Origin: CAYLZW01 sp964388085 | GTDB taxonomy: Bacteria > Myxococcota > UBA727 > CAYLZW01 | Reading direction: 5' to 3' | NCBI GenBank assembly: GCA_964388085.1 | Contig: CAYLZW010000258.1 | Location: 1-8,238 of the forward strand | DNA: 8,238 nt | Part shown: one piece after another, positions 6,133 to 8,238 of the stretch | How the letters are laid out: each line of letters starts with the position of its first letter | How positions within the stretch are numbered: position 1 is the first letter of the stretch | Position numbers and translations under genes: made by a program | The notes under the pieces: generated by a model | Databases searched by the model: none | The model's input: the letters and a program-made list of their open reading frames with translations, nothing else | Told to the model about the DNA's origin: nothing

Positions 6133-6160
6133 AATATAGGCCCGTTGGCCCCCGTGACCA
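6133..6160 (-). promoter_or_regulatory. Candidate promoter of the small two-helix membrane protein
   Basis: On the minus strand, TGGTCA (6160-6155, 4 of 6 to the -35 consensus) and TATATT (6138-6133, 4 of 6 to the -10 consensus) are separated by 16 bp. The -10 is an AT-rich island in GC-rich DNA about 30 bp before the start codon. This fits a sigma-70-type promoter giving a short leader. Confidence 0.5.
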
Positions 6161-6226
6161 CCCCTGACGGCGCCAGGGCGGCCTCTCGCGAACCGGCAGT
6201 CCCACAAGGCTCGGATCCGACCGGTT

Positions 6227-6255
6227 TTGACAGTCCGTTTTGCGGCCTCTAGCAA
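6227..6255 (+). promoter_or_regulatory. Candidate promoter of the Cys-rich exported protein
   Basis: A perfect TTGACA -35 (6227-6232) is followed at 17 bp by a weak -10 (TAGCAA, 6250-6255; 3 of 6). Transcription would begin near 6262, giving a leader of about 70 nt before the ATG at 6331. The rest of the 227-bp gap between the divergent genes holds nothing else I can assign. Confidence 0.4.
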
Positions 6256-6330
6256 GGGGTCTCGTTACCGGGTCGACCGCCCCCTCGGGCGATCGGCCTA
6301 GGCAACGTGACGCCTCTCTGGAGCCTCCTC

Positions 6331-7641
6331 ATGCCGTCCCACGTCTTGCGCCGGGTCTTCTCCCTCCTCCTCGTCCTCAGCGCGGGTGTCCTCGTGCAGG
6401 GCTCTACCTGCGGTGGCCGCACCATCGAGGGCGAGGACGCCGGGCCGAACAACAACAACAACGGCCCCATGACGTGCGAGTCGGCCGAGGAGTGCCCGGA
6501 CCCGGCGAACTACGACTGCGTCGGCGGGAGCTGCCTGCAGCGCTGCGCGGCGGACGGCGTGTGCGCGCTCGACGCCTTCTGCTCGAGCCGCGGCTACTGC
6601 GAGAGCGGCTGCCGTGACTCGTCGACGTGCGACGAGGGCGAGGTGTGCTCGGCCGGCTCGTGCGTGTCGTCGGCGGGCGTCGGCTCCTGCGGCAGCAAGT
6701 GCGACTGCGACCCGGGCAAGGTCTGCTCCGGCGGGCTCTGCCTCGACCCGCCCGCGCAGTGCAACGGACCGCAGGACTGCGGCCGCGGCCAGGGCGACCA
6801 GTGCGAGGACTACCTCTGCAACGGCTTCACGAAGGTCTGCTTCGACGACGACCCCGAGCCCTGCAGCAGCGCCACGGACTGCACCGGCCGGCCCGGCTGC
6901 CAGGACGGCTGCCTGTGCACGCCGAACCAGCAGTGCGTGCCGTCGGCCGCCTGTGAGGCCCACGACGACTGCGGCGCCGGCTTCTACTGCACGAACGACC
7001 TGGTGTGCGACGTCCCCCCCGCGTGCACGACGCAGGCGGACTGCACCGACCTGAGCCTCGTCTGCAACCTCGGGACGAGCACCTGCGAGCCCGCGAGCCC
7101 GTGCACGGCGAGCAGCGAGTGTACGTCCGCACCGTCGACCTTCTGCGACGTCGGCACCGGCTCCTGCACCATCCCCACCTGCGACAACGGCGGCACCACC
7201 TGTAACGCGACCCAGGAGTGCGTGAACGGCTCGTGCGTCGCGGCCGGCACCGGCACGGCCTGTACCTCCGACGCGAACTGCCCGAACGACCCCTGGCCGA
7301 ACACGCAGTTCTGTAACTTCCAGACCATCTCCGGGAACGGGGAGTGCTCGGTCGGTTGCCGCTCGAACGCGTCCTGCACCGGCGGCGACCAGTGCAACGC
7401 CTCGCGCCAGTGTGTGACGGGCGGCGGCGGCACCAACCCGGGCCTCGGTCAGGTCGGCGACGCCTGCGACGAGCCCGGCTTCGATCCGGACTGTCAGATC
7501 GGCACCCTCTGCCACCTGCTCTCGGGCACGTGCGAGGAGACCTGCGACACCCCCGGACCGTGCACCGGCGGCTCCTGCTGCCCGCTCTCCGGCTACGGCA
7601 ACTGCGTCCAGGGCTTCCTATTCTCCTTCTGTGAGCCGTAG
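6331..7641 (+). CDS. Exported protein with about 63 cysteines in tandem disulfide-rich modules, possible lipoprotein
   Basis: This 436-residue protein has a signal sequence (residues 1-26: HVLRR then a Leu/Val core) ending at Cys27 in QGSTCGG. The placement looks like a lipoprotein, but the lipobox is poor: -1 is Thr rather than Gly/Ala/Ser. ATG 6331 is chosen over a GTG eight codons upstream because GGAG (6320-6323) is correctly spaced. A polar linker with five Asn (about 40-44) precedes a domain running to the C-terminus built of imperfect modules of the type C-x(4-5)-[DE]-C-x(5-8)-C-x(3-6)-C, for example CTTQADC, CEAHDDC, CTASSEC. By hand count there are 63 Cys; leaving out Cys27, 62 could form 31 disulfides. 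The modules recall the Dickkopf/EGF-like Cys-rich repeats common in secreted myxobacterial proteins. The role is unknown, most likely surface or periplasmic binding. The closest neighbour downstream is a kinase gene 56 bp away. Confidence 0.85.
   Translation: MPSHVLRRVFSLLLVLSAGVLVQGSTCGGRTIEGEDAGPNNNNNGPMTCESAEECPDPANYDCVGGSCLQRCAADGVCALDAFCSSRGYCESGCRDSSTCDEGEVCSAGSCVSSAGVGSCGSKCDCDPGKVCSGGLCLDPPAQCNGPQDCGRGQGDQCEDYLCNGFTKVCFDDDPEPCSSATDCTGRPGCQDGCLCTPNQQCVPSAACEAHDDCGAGFYCTNDLVCDVPPACTTQADCTDLSLVCNLGTSTCEPASPCTASSECTSAPSTFCDVGTGSCTIPTCDNGGTTCNATQECVNGSCVAAGTGTACTSDANCPNDPWPNTQFCNFQTISGNGECSVGCRSNASCTGGDQCNASRQCVTGGGGTNPGLGQVGDACDEPGFDPDCQIGTLCHLLSGTCEETCDTPGPCTGGSCCPLSGYGNCVQGFLFSFCEP
6448..6462 (+). 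repeat. (AAC)5 trinucleotide repeat
   Basis: Five in-frame AAC codons encode a run of five Asn in the linker between the signal sequence and the Cys-rich modules. Pure codon use (all AAC) makes length variation by slippage possible; it would only change linker length. Confidence 0.8.
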
Positions 7642-7697
7642 ACGAGATCGGCAGTTCCCTGCGCTCCCGGCCGGCGCGACGCTAAGCTGCGAAGCTC

Positions 7698-8238
7698 ATG
7701 ACCGAGCCGACCGGTGACCGAGGGGCGCGCGCTCGGGGGGATGACGTTCGTCACGTCACGTCCCCCCAGCGCCCGCCGTCGCGCAGCGACATCGCGGTCA
7801 CCAAGCTCGAGGCCGGCACGGTCATCGGCGGCTTCCGGCTGCTGACGCCCATCGGGCAGGGCGGCATGGGCCGCGTGTTCCTGGCGCACGACGACCAGCT
7901 CGACCGCAAGGTAGCGCTCAAGGTGCTGCCCCCCGAGGAGGCCGACGACGAGGGTCGCGCGCGCTTCCTGCGGGAGGCGAGGGCGCTCGCCCGCGTGGAC
8001 CATCCCCACGTCGTGCATGTGTTCGCCAGCGGCATCGACAAGGAGCTCGCGTGGATGGCCCTCGAGTACATCGAGGGAGACCCGCTCTGTGACGCCCTCG
8101 CGGCCGGCCCCTTCGACGAGGAGACGGCGCTCTCGCTGGCGGCGCAGACCGCGCGTGGGCTCGCCGCCGTGCACGAGGTGGGCGTCGTGCACCGCGACGT
8201 GAAGCCGGACAACCTGCTGCTCGACGACGACGGCCTCG
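7698..8238 (+). CDS. Hanks-type (PknB-like) Ser/Thr protein kinase, N-terminal part (3' end outside window)
   Basis: The first 180 residues of a eukaryote-like Ser/Thr kinase are visible. A polar 40-residue leader is followed by the kinase N-lobe: FRLLTPIGQGGMGRVFLA with the Gly-rich loop at 53-60, VALKVL with the ATP-anchoring Lys75, and FLREARALARVDHPHVV with the helix-C Glu93. The hinge is about ALEYIEGDPL (121-130), and the catalytic loop HRDVKPDN has D167, K169 and N172, so the kinase should be active. The DFG motif, activation loop and any sensor domain lie beyond the window. ATG 7698 is the only possible start: an in-frame TAA lies at 7683-7685 and no other start codon occurs between. 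No strong Shine-Dalgarno is present. The frame is open to the right edge. The short gap after the Cys-rich gene leaves little room for a promoter, so co-transcription is plausible. Confidence 0.92.
   Translation, partial: MTEPTGDRGARARGDDVRHVTSPQRPPSRSDIAVTKLEAGTVIGGFRLLTPIGQGGMGRVFLAHDDQLDRKVALKVLPPEEADDEGRARFLREARALARVDHPHVVHVFASGIDKELAWMALEYIEGDPLCDALAAGPFDEETALSLAAQTARGLAAVHEVGVVHRDVKPDNLLLDDDGL

Noticed and set aside
6162..6178. CCCTG...CAGGG hairpin between the small membrane gene and the Cys-rich gene
   Set aside because: A five-base stem with no T-run, placed upstream of both divergent genes, is not a credible terminator or riboswitch.
6298..7515. Minus-strand frame of 405 codons opposite the Cys-rich gene
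   Set aside because: It is an Ala/Arg/Val-rich shadow of Cys/Gly codons; the plus strand has a signal sequence and repeating Cys modules.

Overview
The window is about 8.2 kb of very GC-rich DNA, with strong G/C third-position bias in every real gene. It most likely comes from a myxobacterium (Myxococcota/Polyangia type). Three things point there: a secreted protein ending in a MYXO-CTERM-like signal (Gly-Cys, hydrophobic segment, Arg cluster), a very Cys-rich exported protein of the kind common in that phylum, and a Hanks-type Ser/Thr kinase. The assignment is an inference from gene content, not from a marker gene.

Layout from left to right: (1) 1-380 (+) is the C-terminal end of a GMC-family oxidoreductase. 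(2) 534-2679 (+) is a probable two-gene operon. Its first gene encodes an Ala/Gly/Ser-rich, cysteine-free protein with a low-complexity N-terminus, a predicted coiled coil and a small-residue hydrophobic C-terminus. Its second gene, 37 bp later, encodes a trigger-factor-like chaperone that keeps the PPIase-like and chaperone-arm regions but lacks most of the ribosome-binding domain. A palindrome overlaps a candidate -10 box upstream. (3) 2755-3003 (+) is a small single-pass membrane protein. (4) 3009-3640 (-) is a complete type II toxin-antitoxin pair (Phd-like antitoxin, PIN-domain toxin), both genes starting at TTG, overlapping by 4 nt, with a perfect 9-bp inverted repeat over the promoter. 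(5) 3715-4587 (-) is a secreted MYXO-CTERM-like surface protein. (6) 4716-5915 (+) is a stand-alone LigD-type polymerase/primase. (7) 5912-6103 (-) is a small two-helix membrane protein, tail-to-tail with it. (8) 6331-7641 (+) is an exported protein with about 63 cysteines. (9) 7698-end (+) is the N-terminal part of a PknB-like Ser/Thr kinase, cut by the window edge.

Most of these genes look like independent units rather than one pathway. The exceptions are the toxin-antitoxin pair and the Ala-rich protein/trigger-factor-like pair. The latter looks like a dedicated chaperone-client couple and is the best candidate here for something undescribed. The Cys-rich gene and the kinase are only 56 bp apart and may be co-transcribed. 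No RNA genes, CRISPR arrays, insertion sequences or convincing intrinsic terminators were seen.
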